Origin: Calliopum simillimum
Taxonomy: Eukaryota > Arthropoda > Insecta > Diptera > Lauxaniidae
Assembly: GCA_951812925.1 (NCBI GenBank)
Contig: OX638370.1
Coordinates: 92,766,897 to 92,830,896 of the forward strand
Direction of reading: 5' to 3'
DNA: 64,000 nucleotides
Positions 1 through 11,336 of this stretch are shown in pieces; positions within the stretch are counted from its first letter, which is position 1; each line of letters begins with the position of its first letter. Both the position numbers and the translations under genes were made by a program. Below the pieces are notes generated by a model. It did no database searches. It was given only the letters and a program-made list of their open reading frames with translations, and was not told where the DNA came from.

Positions 1-1069
1 ACACTGAGATAGCAAACATTATACTTCGTACTAAATTGCGAATTTTCAGTACTATTGTTCCATTTGTTATAGTTTTTGCGTTACTTAACTCATTGTATGC
101 CTTTAGCGCCTACGGTTTAGGCCCTCTTTATTTTCCCTTTATAGTTTTGGCCATTAAAAGTATTAATTTTGATTTTGCATTATTTTGCATTTACGTTACA
201 ATCAGATTTCTTGCAGGCTGTCATTTGCTATATGGATAGCGTTTTATACTTTTGAAAGCATTCTTTCAATGGCACAACCACTATGTTTTCGGTTATTAAA
301 GCTTCTCCTAGTCAATTTGATTAAATTCTCCAACAACTGCGCTAAATTGTTGAAAAATTTCCCCAAAAAAATTTAGGGTTGGTATTTCAATATTTCTTTT
401 TTCTTAATGATTATAGCCCTAGAAAGCAACAATACATTAAATATGATTTAGAAAAAAAAAAAACGTTGAATAGAAAATGTCATTGCGGTAATTTTTCATT
501 TACGTGTTCTCTTGCTATAGAGGAAAATTGTATTGTTTTTCCAAGGGTTTACAACATAATTGCCTTAAATAATGACTCGCAGTTACTCTTATTGCGCACT
601 GTTAGAACTATGCCATTACTCCATTACTTGCCATGAGCCCTATTTTTGTTTTTTTATTTTTTATTTTTTGTTTTCCGCCTCTTAAGTTTCAGCTACATAT
701 ACGTACCACCACAATGCTTAGAAACTCTTGAATGGAAAGCCATAGAAAAACCTTAAAACCGACAAAGTAGTTGAATGAACCTAGCAGGGTTATATTTCTC
801 TATATCCTTTCCTTTTTTCCTTATATTGCGTTAAGTTGATTGTCGTGTTGTGTTGTATTGCTTTGGTTCATAAGGACAAAGTTATTTTTTATTGATTGCC
901 TCTTCGATATGGACACACTCTCGTCGTGGTGTGCGGTATGGAGAATTCTTTTTTTGTGATATGTTTTGGATGAAGTATATTGATTGCCAAAAATCAATGA
1001 ATGATGAAGTATGTTTAAGTGCCTGGATGGAAACATTACACTAATCATCAGCATTGATTGTATGTAACA
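1..1069. other. AT-rich non-coding DNA
   Basis: I see no gene here. Open frames are short, AT-driven and lack coding character or convincing splice sites. Homopolymer A and T runs occur near 460 and 650. Confidence 0.6.
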
Positions 1070-1222
1070 TGGTCTATGAAAAGATGGCTTACATGCGAAA
1101 AAAAAAAAATTTCGTGAAAACAGCTTTAAAACAACTTTTAAGGGTCAATTTAAGCGAATCGGCAAAAAATTGGAAATTTTTTTTTTTTTTTTTTGACACG
1201 TAAGCACCCTTTTCATAGACCA
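1070..1222. mobile_element. short TIR MITE, 153 bp
   Basis: TGGTCTATGAAAAG at 1070 is answered by its reverse complement ending at 1222, and the inverted match runs on through a GGCTTAC/GTGCTTAC segment. The interior is A-rich on one side and T-rich on the other. No clear target duplication is visible, so the superfamily is unknown. Confidence 0.6.
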
Positions 1223-2302
1223 GATCACATATACTAAAATGTGCGAAGGCTTTGCTTTTTTGTTGAAAAAGTTGTGTAAAGGATCGACTGTATTTCTACT
1301 TAAGTAAAAGGCAAATAAGGAACGTCCAACTGGCTCATTAGCTTTGTAGGTTAAAACTCGTCTAAAGTCTCAAGCGTCATGAGTTTGATTCCACGTAAAC
1401 ACAAGACTTTTTTCGACTTTTCTCTAAAAGTGATTATATCATACTTGGTTTGTTGCCAATTTTTCTCATTAATTCTAAAGCAAGGATTTATTATACGGTC
1501 ATCCCATGCTGTACAGTGTATACACAATCTGTGCGGATTTTGCCTTAAAGGTTACTTGACTAAGAGTAAATGATTTCTATTGATTTGCTTTGACTGCGTG
1601 AGTGAGATTAGGTCACATAGTTCACTCGTTCGCTCTTGCATTACTGCCAATTTCCGTCTAGCATCCATTTATCACTGTCTTCTGGCATATCGTAGCATCA
1701 ATTAAGTGCTAGGGTTAAATCGACATTTAAGTAACCCAAATTAAATGTCACTTTTTTTCTATTATTAACGAGTTTATTTATGCTCTCTCTCTCTTAATAG
1801 CAATTATTTGGTAAAACTAATCACACAATTACAAATTCTTTAATTAAGTTTTTGCTTGTTGTTTTTGCAATGATGCCATTTTTTTGCGCCTCCACCATGA
1901 TGACAACCAACATAATGTACGCTTACTCCGATTACGTATTTTAGAGCGTGCGTAGGTTTATGTTTAATACCTATTTTGACATTTGACACTTGACATCACT
2001 TTAAAATTAAAATCACTCTCACTGTCATGGTACTCTGTTAATTTTGGTAAATGTTCTGTCATAATTAACATTGACTGTACGCTAGTTGGCTTAATTTGTT
2101 AGTGATAGTTTTAATTAAGTAAAATTCAGAGTGTCATGGTTGTGTGAAAAATTATTTCTTATTATTACATGTTTGCAGAGGCGAATTTCAGAAAGCTTAC
2201 GCTCGAGGAATTTTTTTGAAATGGCATCTTTTGGTAGGATTTGAGATAAAAACAATTGCCCAAAGTATTCTTTTTCAAAAAGCCCAATTACAAAAAACTT
2301 GT
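1223..2302. other. AT-rich non-coding DNA
   Basis: No gene or clear repeat structure was seen. Short frames near 1379 and 2144 look random. A short CTCTCTCT run lies near 1785. Confidence 0.55.
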
Positions 2303-3275
2303 TTTTATACCCTACAATCAGGGTATATTCACTTTGTCTTTCCGTTTGTAATGCAGAGAAGGACGAGTGGTAGATATAGAAAAGTACCTATATTCTTGAT
2401 CAGTATCACCTCCTGAGTCGATATAGACATTTTCGTCTGTCTGGCTGGCAGGCTGGCTGGCTGGCTGGCTGGGTGTCTGTCTGTCTGTGGAAATATTTTT
2501 TACGGGAAAACTAAACATGATAATTCGATGAAATTTGGTGCAGTGGCTTTGCCGTAAACGGTTGTCCGAGGGATTTAATATGTGCGAAATCGGTCAGTGG
2601 ACACGCCTACCGCCCATACAAAAAATATATTGAAAATGCAACTTTAAGAGTATTTTTCACGACAATGCAACCAAAATATTCATAAATACTAGGAATTAAT
2701 ACTAGGAGTTATATAAGAGCAAGCTCTGAGCAAAAACTGTGCGAAATCGGACAAGAGGGCGTGGCACCTCCCATATAAGCAAAAGCTTCAAAACCCTATA
2801 CTGAAAGGGTTTTTGTAGATTATCAAACTAAGTTTTGCTCAGACACTAAAAACTATAAATGTAAGCTCTGCGCGAAAACTGGGAGAAATCGAACAAGAGG
2901 AAATGGCGCCTCCCATATAAGCAAAAGTTTCAAAATGCTATACTGGAAGAGTTTTTTGAGATGATCCAACTAAATTTCACTCAAATACTAAGGACTATAA
3001 ATGCACGCTCTGCGCCAAAACTAGACGAACTCAGACAAGAGGGCGTGGCATCTCCCATATAAGCAAAAGCTTCAAAACGCTATACTGAAAATATTTTTTG
3101 AGATAATCCAACCAAATTTCACTCAGACATCAAGAACTATAAATGCAAGCTCTGAGCAAAAACTGATTGAACTCAGACAAGAGGGCGTGGCACCTCCCAT
3201 ATAAGCAAAATTTTTAAAATACTGCAGTGTGGGGTATTTAATGTTTGGCCAGGCCAAAGGTTACACCCTTACTAG
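2303..3275 (+). mobile_element. HINE/DINE-1-like non-autonomous Helitron, copy A
   Basis: The left end is TATACCCTAC with a small hairpin to CAGGGTATA. A GGCTGGCTGG microsatellite follows at about 2442-2470, then roughly 140-bp degenerate tandem units, each carrying GGGCGTGGCACCTCCCAT. The right end has a perfect hairpin (TTTGGCC-A-GGCCAAA, 3244-3258) and stops at CTAG (3272-3275) before T-rich DNA. Hairpin plus CTRR at the 3' end is the Helitron signature, and INE-1/DINE-1 (HINE) elements of flies look like this. There is no coding capacity. Confidence 0.8.
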
Positions 3276-3591
3276 TTTGTTATGGAACTTGGGCCTTAGA
3301 AAAATCCGATTGTACATTTATGAAAGATCAATGTTTTCTAAATGATTTAAAAGATTTTCATACAAAAAAAAAAAATTATAAAAAGATTTTCATAAAAGAA
3401 TTGTGTTTTTACCCCAAAAATTTTAGCTCAGTTAAAGACTTCACCAAAGTCAAAATATTTTGTGAGAGGACTTATAATATACCAAGGAAAATATTTCAGT
3501 TGTTAGCAGAAAAGTTTTTTTTAGCGTCCCAACTTAGTGAACCTTTTTACATGGTAGGTATAAAATTTAAACCATAAAATCTTCTTCCAAA
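3276..3591. other. AT-rich spacer
   Basis: A 110-codon frame starts at 3245 inside the Helitron end and runs to 3577. It is Lys/Phe-rich, matches nothing I recognise and is probably chance. Confidence 0.5.
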
Positions 3592-4300
3592 GACTTATGT
3601 ATCTGATTACACAGTCCTGCGTTTTTGAAAAAGTTAAAAAAGTATGAAATGAGAGTAAATGATTTTTTTAGATTTTTGATTGCTAAATCCGAATATGACC
3701 TCCGATTTGCTCCATCACGTCAGAGATCTGAGTTATCCTTGATTTAAAGTGCATGAAACGCTATTTTCAGACATATGGCGTACATCCTGAAAGTAGTCTA
3801 GTTCACTTTTGACATCGGTATTGAACAGCCTTGAGCTTCCCCTATAAAACGTACTTTTAACTTTTTCAATTGAATCATTAGTTTCCGAGATATCATCGAT
3901 TGAAGTAAAGGTATCGCTAATCCCCGTAAAGGACTATATTCAATTTGTATACCTTTACTTCAATGGATGATATATCGGAAAATAATGATCCAATTGAAAA
4001 GTTAAAAATATGCTTTTAAGAGAAAACCCAGAGCTATTCAATGCCGCTGTCAAAAGTGAACTAGACCACTTTCAGGATGTACGCCATATGTTTAAAATTA
4101 TCGTTTTCTGTACTTTAAATCAAAGATAACTCGAATCTCTGACGTGATGGAGCAAATCGGAGTTCATATTTAGATTCAGCGAGCAAAAATCTATAAAAAT
4201 CATCTACTCTGATCTCATACTTTTTTTCATCGCAGAAATGTGTTATTTTTCATGAAGGTTACGAAGTGATTAACCGAACGTGAAACTGCACTTGGAAGAA
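3592..4300. repeat. foldback element, about 0.7 kb
   Basis: Two arms of about 300 bp are inverted copies: CTCCGATTTGCTCCATCACG near 3700 matches the reverse complement of GTGATGGAGCAAATCGGAG near 4145, and a GACATATGGCGTACATCCTG block near 3771 matches 4071-4091 in reverse. Good arm similarity begins near 3610 (CACAGTCCTGCG) and ends near 4242; a weaker CTTCTTCCAA pair lies outside. Likely a palindromic non-autonomous DNA transposon. No target duplication was found. Confidence 0.75.
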
Positions 4301-5174
4301 GTCTTCATTTGATTGTATAATTTAAGACACAAAACCCACTTTATAGTAAAGACTGTTCCCAATAATTACAGCATATCCATATAAACACAAAAAGCACATA
4401 CTTAGCTATGATGATAGTAATCTTCCTTTTGTTTCAATTATGCGGGTCAATTGTTACTTTTCTTAGTGATGAAGTGGGTATTTTTTAGCCCCAATCTCAA
4501 AAAATTCTAAACGCAGTTTTTCGCACGTTCAAACAAAATAAAAAAAAAAACATTCAAACAAAGGAAATAGTCAAATTTTATGAATTTTAATTTGGGACAA
4601 AAAACCGTCACCGCACTGGTAAACACTTTTCATATAGCTACAGCATAAAAAAACAAACTCCCAATTTGTTATGCTAAATAATTTTTCTTTTCTTTTACAA
4701 AAAATGTAAAAATAAAGAAATAAACAATCGACATAAACGAATATCATCATCTACATAAAGAAGACGCTTAACAAATGATTTGCCAACAATGGGGGTGTAA
4801 AGGGCAAAACAATACAAAAAACGATGAATAAAAGAAATTTGTTTTATTTTTTCTAAATACTACGACTCACTTTTGTTGCCAAAAACAATTGTTAACAAAA
4901 GCGGCAATTGACAGATGATATAAACTCATAATGCATACGAGTACACACACAAACATTGTCTAACATCGTTATCTTCCAGTCTGGCGCATTTTGTTGCAAA
5001 TAACTTAGATAGACCCCGCAGGCAGACTGCCTCCAAAATCAACCGCTAGCACAACCGTCATGTGGTAGCCACTCATTTACATTTTTACTCCTGGCAGAAA
5101 ATAATTGACATGATGACAAAACTCAAACTAATGTTCGCATCGCAAAGGAGCTCCCATATAAAATTTAGATAAAA
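4301..5174. other. non-coding DNA
   Basis: No gene seen. The 4950-5110 part is less AT-rich and looks like unique host sequence, but I cannot assign a role. Confidence 0.5.
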
Positions 5175-5560
5175 CTAGTAATGGTGTAAACTTTGGCCTG
5201 GCCAAACATTAAATACACTACACTGCAGTATTTTGAAAATTTTGCTTGTATGGGAGGTGCCACGCCCTATTGTCCGAGTTCGCCATGCTTTTGCTCGGAG
5301 CTTACATTTATAGTTTTAATTGTCTGAATAAAATTTAGTTCGATTATCTCAAAAAACGCTTTCAGTATAGCGTTTTGAAGCTTTTTCTTATATAGGAGGT
5401 GACACGCCCTCTTGTCCGAATTCGCCCAGTTTTTTTTTCAAAGCTTTCGCTTACAATTCGTAGTATTTATGTGTATTTTGGTTGCATTGTCGTGAAAAAT
5501 ACTTCAAAAGATGCGTTTTGAAAATATTTTTTGTATGGGCGGTAGGCGTGTCCGTTGACC
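5175..5560 (-). mobile_element. HINE/DINE-1-like Helitron, truncated copy B
   Basis: This is a minus-strand copy. Its 3' terminus CTAG lies at 5175-5178 with the TTTGGCC-type hairpin just inside. It holds part of the tandem-unit region and breaks off near 5560 within the segment that reads GGCGGTAGGCGTGTCC on the plus strand. It lies head to head with copy C. Confidence 0.72.
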
Positions 5561-5634
5561 GATTTATATAATTTAATTAATAGCAAATAGCAAAAAAACT
5601 TTGGTAAGAACGAGTATATAACCTGAAAAATTGT

Positions 5635-6246
5635 ATTTTTATACCCCACATCCAGGGGCTATTCACTTTGTCCTTCCGTTTGTAACGCAGAGAAGGAGTT
5701 GTGACAGACACCTCCTGAGTTGATATAGCAATGTCCGTCTGTCTGGCTGGCTGGGTGTGAGTGAAAATACATTTTTTGGAAAAACTAAGCAAAACAATTT
5801 AATAAAATTCAGTTCACTGCCTCCGCCGTCAAAGTTAGCTCGTGGGATTGAAATTGAGCAAAATCGGTCATTGGACACGCCTACCGCCCATACAAAAAAT
5901 ATATTCAAAATGCAACTTTAGGAGTATTTTTCACGACAATACAACCAAAATACTCATAAATACTACGAATTGTAAGCGCAAGCTTTGAGCGAAAATTGGG
6001 CGAATTTGGACAAGAAGGCGTTGCACCTTCTATATAAGGGAAAGCTTCCAAACGCTAGACTGAAAGCATTTTTTGAGATACCTACCAAATTTTACTCAGA
6101 CACTAAAAACTATAAATGCAAGCTCTGAGCAAAAATTGGGCGAACTAGGACAAGGGCGTGGCATCTTCCATATAAGAAAAATTTTCAAAATACTGTAGTG
6201 TAGAGTATTTAATGTTTGGCCATGCCAAAGATAACACCCCTACTAG
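5635..6246 (+). mobile_element. HINE/DINE-1-like Helitron, copy C
   Basis: The left end is TTTTTATACCCCAC. A short GTCTGTCTGGCTGG stretch and fewer tandem units follow. The 3' hairpin (TTTGGC-CAT-GCCAAA, 6216-6230) precedes CTAG at 6243-6246. The flanks carry an inverted repeat (TATAACCTGAAA on the left, TTTCAGGTTATA on the right), as if it had inserted into a small palindrome. Confidence 0.75.
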
Positions 6247-6377
6247 TTTATCTTTCAGGTTATATTAATTTAATTTTGTAAAATATTCTTCTTAGGAATT
6301 TTAGAACGTTATGGGGGGTAGGCGTGTCTGTTGACGTATCACGCCCATTTTTTAAATATTTTTTAACTATCTTAACT

Positions 6378-7505
6378 TGGATGTACAACTTAAAAACCGT
6401 AATTTTTTAGCGAAATTTGATGCTTCATTGTGGAAAAGTGTTACAATATATTTTATTCAAAGTATTGTCCATTGGAAGCTACAACATTTCCCCATCTTTC
6501 AGGCAATAATGAATCGAGCCAATTTTCGATATCTTGAACTTAAGTGAACCGTATTCCTGATAGGGCATTCTGCATCGATCGAAACAAATGGTAGTCAGAT
6601 GGTGCAAGGTCTGGGCTATAAAGCGGGTGAAGCAAAATTTCCCATCCGTTGGTTTCCAGATAATTTTTGACTGGGGCAGCAATATGTGGCCGAGCGTTAT
6701 CGAAATGATTGACTCGTGTCTGGTCGCATACGTTGGCCGCTCTGCCTGGATTTTCTGCTTCAATCGGATCAATTGTTGACGATAGAGTTGAGCATTAATG
6801 GTTTGGCCACCTGGCAACAGCTCATAATGGATCACACCTAGCTGGTCCCACCAAATACAGAGCATTACCTTCGAAGCGTGAATATTTGGCTTCGGCTGTG
6901 ATGGGCCGGCCTCACCTTTCTTGACATACGCTGTTTAGCGCTTGGGATTATCGTAATGGATCCACTTCTCATCGCCAGTGACAAAACGATGCAAAAAACC
7001 CTTCCTTTTGTGGCGTTCAAGCAGCATTGTGGACATCAAAAATCGGCGTTTGACGTCCCTTGGCTTCAACTCGTATGGCACCCAATTTCCCATCTTTTGA
7101 AAAATTCCCAAGGCTTTCAAACATCTGGAAATTGTTGCTTGATCAACTTCCAATGGTTCTGCAAGTTCTTCTTGCGTTTGACATGAATCTTGATCGAGTA
7201 ATGCCTCCAATTCTTCATCCTCAAACTTTTTCGGCTGACCAGGACGTTCTTTGCCTTCGACATCAAAATCACCACTTTTAAACCGTCGAAACCACTCACG
7301 ACAGCTTGATTCAGCTGGAGCATAGTCCCCATAAACTTCTACAAGCAAACTATGACTTTCCGCAGCAGTTTTCTGTTTTGTTGACTGATTTTGACAGCTG
7401 TCAAATGTACCTTCAAAATGACATATATATAAAGTTCGAGCTTTCACGATATTTGTTAGTACGGACATCCACTGTCAAATTCCGGTTTTTAAGATGTACA
7501 CCCAT
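6378..7505 (-). mobile_element. mariner element, defective
   Basis: Imperfect terminal inverted repeats (GGATGTACAACTTAAAAACCG at the left, the complement of GGTGTACATCTTAAAAACCG at the right) bracket a decayed minus-strand transposase. The length of about 1.1-1.3 kb fits the mariner family. TA duplications are plausible but not clear-cut. Confidence 0.85.
6479..7468 (-). pseudogene. mariner transposase pseudogene (D,D34D)
   Basis: The N-terminal part has a helix-turn-helix region with PGQPKKFEDEELEALL and QEELAEPLEVDQATISR, a mariner-like linker and the first catalytic Asp in VTGDEKWIHYDN. A TAA at 6935-6937 ends this frame. The same frame resumes with SQPKPNIHASKVMLCIWWDQ and PGGQTINAQLYRQQL. 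Near 6700 a one-base shift moves the rest into another frame, where the second Asp region and the third Asp context (YSPDLAPSDYH) can be read. A further stop lies near 6540. A mariner transposase is about 345 residues, so most of the length is present but broken at least three times. It is not active. Confidence 0.9.
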
Positions 7506-8440
7506 ACATATATATAACTAAGCATTCATTAATATTGAAGCACTCCTATTTTTTTTTTTTCAAAAAATATATGTAGCCATACCACTGTGCGCCGTACAGA
7601 GAGTTGCGGGAAACATCAAGAAAGTTCCCTTTTACGCCGTCAGATTGAAAGTGTATAACAAAATATATCAAGGGGATTCGAAAAGTAACAAAATATGAAA
7701 AAGTAACAAAATATTATACCAATATTGCTTTCAAAATATCGATTTCTACAGGGTCCTCTTAACAAATTTGTTTCTTTCGCAAGTGTGAAGCAAAGCAATG
7801 TGTGTGTGTTTTTTTTTTTTTTTTTTTTTCATTTTCAACCATGACATGTAATACATTTGTCGAGTTTTCAAAGTAGTCTGACAGCAAGCACTCTCACAGC
7901 AATGTATCCATACATACATATCTACGTACTTGGATTTGTATCCTTCGTAAATACAATTAGTGTGAACTTGTACGTCAGCGCCCAGTCATTTTCTGTTGGA
8001 CATTGGCCACATGTTTTCAAGTATACAAGCATTTCATACTGCCATGGCATGGGTAATACTGACTGACTACTTCATTATTGACACTTGACGATTTTATGAG
8101 TCCATTAACTTTTTTGATGTTTAATGCCTTAGAAAGAAGGAAACTAGAAAACTGATGTCTTTTTTCTTGCATTTTCTTTGTGGTATCATGTTTGTGGTTA
8201 TATGTGCGCGTTTCCAAAGTTTTAACTGCAGTGTACAAGTAATATAATACACCATTCTATTCAACCAACAAATCGCTAATGGCTAAAAATGTTTCTTTTG
8301 CTTTTACTTTGGTGAACCTTTATAAATGTTATTAAGGCTTCTTATTTACATAGGCACATTCAATTAACTCCTGTAGGTTTCTATAAAATAAACAATTTCA
8401 GTTAAATAGCAAGCTTTTTAAAATATGAATATTTCCTTAA
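7506..8440. other. non-coding DNA with T-rich tract
   Basis: No gene seen. A TGTGTGTG run followed by about 20 T residues lies at 7800-7830. The pair AAAAAGTAACAAAATAT near 7680-7710 is a small local duplication. Confidence 0.5.
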
Positions 8441-8579
8441 CCCTTTTGACCCAAAAAAATTTTAAGAAGCAATATTGTTTAAAATGAGTTGATACACTTC
8501 CTATCATATAGTATCATTTAAAACAATTTTGCTTATTAAAATTTGTTTGGGATATATTGTCCCAGCCGGGTGTAAAGGG
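8441..8579. mobile_element. piggyBac-like MITE, 139 bp
   Basis: Imperfect TIRs start CCCTTTTGACCC on the left and CCCTTTACACCC (reverse complement) on the right. They are flanked by TTAA at 8437-8440 and 8580-8583. TTAA target duplication plus a CCC start is typical of the piggyBac superfamily. There is no coding content. Confidence 0.65.
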
Positions 8580-10139
8580 TTAAGAAGAAAGCAGAAAATG
8601 CTTTATTTGTTAGACGTTTTGAGGATATACTGAGGTGCGCGGGATTGTTAGTTCTATTATAATTTTTGGTCATAATACGGTTGGCCTTAACCATTGAACT
8701 ACAGAAAGTTAGAAAGTAGTGGCCTCAAAAAAGCTTTTCCTGGAAAGAAACTAAAATATTTTAATTAATTTTTGTACTTCTTTAATTAAAAAAACAGAAA
8801 AAATCTCAATTCATTATTTTTGTTAATTTTTTCCGACGATTTTAGAAAATGACTGCACATTGTTCTGTTGTTTTCTTTTTATTTTTATTTTTTTGTAATA
8901 TTTCTACTATTTATTGTTGAATGCATTTGCTTTTATTGTTGGTTGCATATACCCTACCTCATTTTCTTGATTTTCATTTCACTGATTTCACTCCAAATCG
9001 AAACAAAAGCGACGACAATAACAATAACATGCGTATGTATTTTGCATATGGTAAGTCCGCAAAACGAGTAAATACTGTATCTGTGCACAAATGCTGTCTG
9101 CACGCGTTCTGTATATTTTATTATTTTTATTAATCAGCAAATTTCATTATTTTTGTTTGCATTTGGATAATTCTTTTTTCACAATTTACCATGCGTTACC
9201 GTTTGTTTCTATGGCTTTCTGTGCCCCAATTTGATTTAGCATGGCAATTATTTTCATATCCGTTTTCGCACAACAATTGGGGCTATGGGGTTAATAAATC
9301 TCATTAATAAATTTACTTTTTATATGATCTTGATGAGAATGATATAACGCTTGATTGAATTCTCCCGAAATGTCATTTCTACTTATTAAAATCTAAAATT
9401 AAAATCAATAATTTTTATTTCTATATACGTAACGCTTTCCAGCTCATTTTATTCGAAATTTGCAGTTGGGCTCTCGGATTTTTATTCACAGAGCTGTTCT
9501 AAGTGGTATAGAGACCTCGCATTAAAAAAAAAAAAAAATTGTGTGCAAGTTATGGGCATGGAACTTCAGAGTGTCAAAGTAGTGTTTTTGCGAAAAATCG
9601 ATACAATTTTTTTTTTCTAAGTTCCGCCATTTTGTCAAAAATAAATTTTTATTCAATTTTTGTTTCCGGATTCTTGTAGCATTTAAAAAGTTATTTCAAT
9701 TTCCATTTCTCAATTTGAAAAATTTTGAAAGTTTACAAAATGGCGGCCACTTTTTGAAAAATCTTAAAAGTTGATCTCCTCTAAATAATATTTAAAAAAA
9801 TTTTTTTTTTACAATAAGGTGAATGAAAACAAACGTTTTGTAGAAGACTTGTTTTGCGCTAAATGGTTTTGAGAGCCACGGGAATTTTTTTCTAAAAAGT
9901 CACGTGACAATTTTTTGAACATTATTTTGTGCTTTGATTTACACCCACTAGGTGGCCAATAAAAAAATTTCAAAGTAGACGCATATAATTTCCATTGCTT
10001 AAAAAAGAACAAGGTATACAAAAAAAAGCAATATTTATCATATAAATCAGAAGAATATTGACGAAATGACGGCCATGTTTTGATAGTTTCCGAATAATTC
10101 CGATTTTTGTGGACTTTTTTGATGTTTTTCAATAACTTA
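8580..10139. other. AT-rich non-coding DNA
   Basis: No gene seen. ACAAAATGGCGGCCAC near 9736 is similar to the ATGGCCGCCA block of the foldback at 35728, so part of 9480-10130 may be a decayed member of those repeats. Confidence 0.5.
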
Positions 10140-10740
10140 ACTCTCTAGACTTTTTCGATATTTCTCAATAACTTCAGTCTTTAATTGACTTTTTCGATGT
10201 TTTTTTGATAACTAATTAAAAAACTAAGAATCGAAAATTATCAGAAAAATATCAAATAAATGTGTTAAACCAGAAAATTATCAATCAGGAAACTATCAAA
10301 AATATCGAAAACGTCCACAGTAATCGGAGTTAATTGAAAATATCGAAGGAAATTGCAGAAAACAGAAGTAATCGAAAAAACATCGAAATAGTCAATTATA
10401 TGTAGTCTGAAGTTATAGAGAAATATCGAAAAAGTCTAGAGAAACCGAAATTAATCAAAAACTATCAGAAAACATAAAAAAGTCTATTGAAATCTGAGTT
10501 TATCATTAAATATTGAAATCAATCGAAAATGTTGAGTTAGAAATATCGAAAAATACTGAAATTATCGAAAAAGATTGCAGGAATCGGAAATAATCGAATT
10601 GTATCAAAAAATTCCATAAGAAACATAAATTATCGAAAAGCATCCGAAAACTCTGAAAAACCGGCGAGGGGCTGATTTTATCGAAAAACAACGAAAAAGT
10701 TTCCAGAAATCGAAAAACAATTTAACAACATACAAAAGTT
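10140..10740. repeat. degenerate ATCGAAA-type simple repeat
   Basis: The block is built of irregular copies of motifs such as TATCGAAAA and TTTTTCGATATT with no fixed unit length. A similar block in mostly opposite orientation lies at 16870-17300. Confidence 0.6.
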
Positions 10741-10834
10741 TTAACTTTCCTTTGCCTTTATTTACAAAACATTTTGGGACTGAAAATGAAATAAGTCATA
10801 CGAAAGTGTAACAAAATTTGTAATCTATTATAAA

Positions 10835-11045
10835 TGAAAGTGGAATAAGTCCATTCAGACCAAAAAAAAATCGACTATTTTCTCCTACACTTGTAAAAAT
10901 TTTTACAGCGTAACAAAATCTGATAAATTTACAGTGGTAAACACTTTAAACCAGTTAAATAACGCATACCAATACTTTTAAATTGAGTCGTACGCAAACC
11001 CTTTATTATCTCAGTTTGTGAAAATTTGAACTTATTCCACTTTCA
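10835..11045. mobile_element. MITE with TGAAAGTGGAATAAGT ends
   Basis: TGAAAGTGGAATAAGT at 10835-10850 is exactly reverse-complemented at 11030-11045. The same terminal motif starts the large foldbacks at 45051 and 52640, so this is probably a short deletion derivative of that family. Confidence 0.7.
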
Positions 11046-11066
11046 AAAAAACGCATTTATATGTAA

Positions 11067-11336
11067 ATATATCGATACCTTAGAGCGCTATAGTTCTATC
11101 TCCAGTTGCTTGAAATTGTGAGACATTTTTAGTTATGGGCTCATGGTGGGCTTCTTAAGCGAGTACCCAACCATAATTGTTTCCCAATTTTTAGAACATT
11201 AGTGGGGGACTGTAGAAATCAACTTTATATGTGAAAATAGCAGTCAGTTTTAAAATAATCACCGTTTGAAAATTTAATTTTGCGTTTGAAAAAAAAATGG
11301 AGATAGGACTATAGCGCTCTAAGGTATCGATATATC
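11067..11336. repeat. foldback with 39-bp terminal arms
   Basis: ATATCGATACCTTAGAGCGC beginning near 11068 is matched in reverse near 11316-11335. The arm (11067-11105 against 11298-11336) differs at only a few positions. It sits about 20 bp from the MITE at 10835. Confidence 0.7.

Noticed and set aside
3245..3577. 110-codon frame starting in the Helitron terminus
   Set aside because: Low-complexity Lys/Phe-rich content from AT-rich DNA, and it begins inside a mobile-element end.
2303..6246. Regularly spaced GGGCGTGGCACCTCCCAT units considered as a CRISPR-like array
   Set aside because: The whole unit of about 140 bp repeats, including the would-be spacers, and it lies in Helitron-like elements of a eukaryotic genome.
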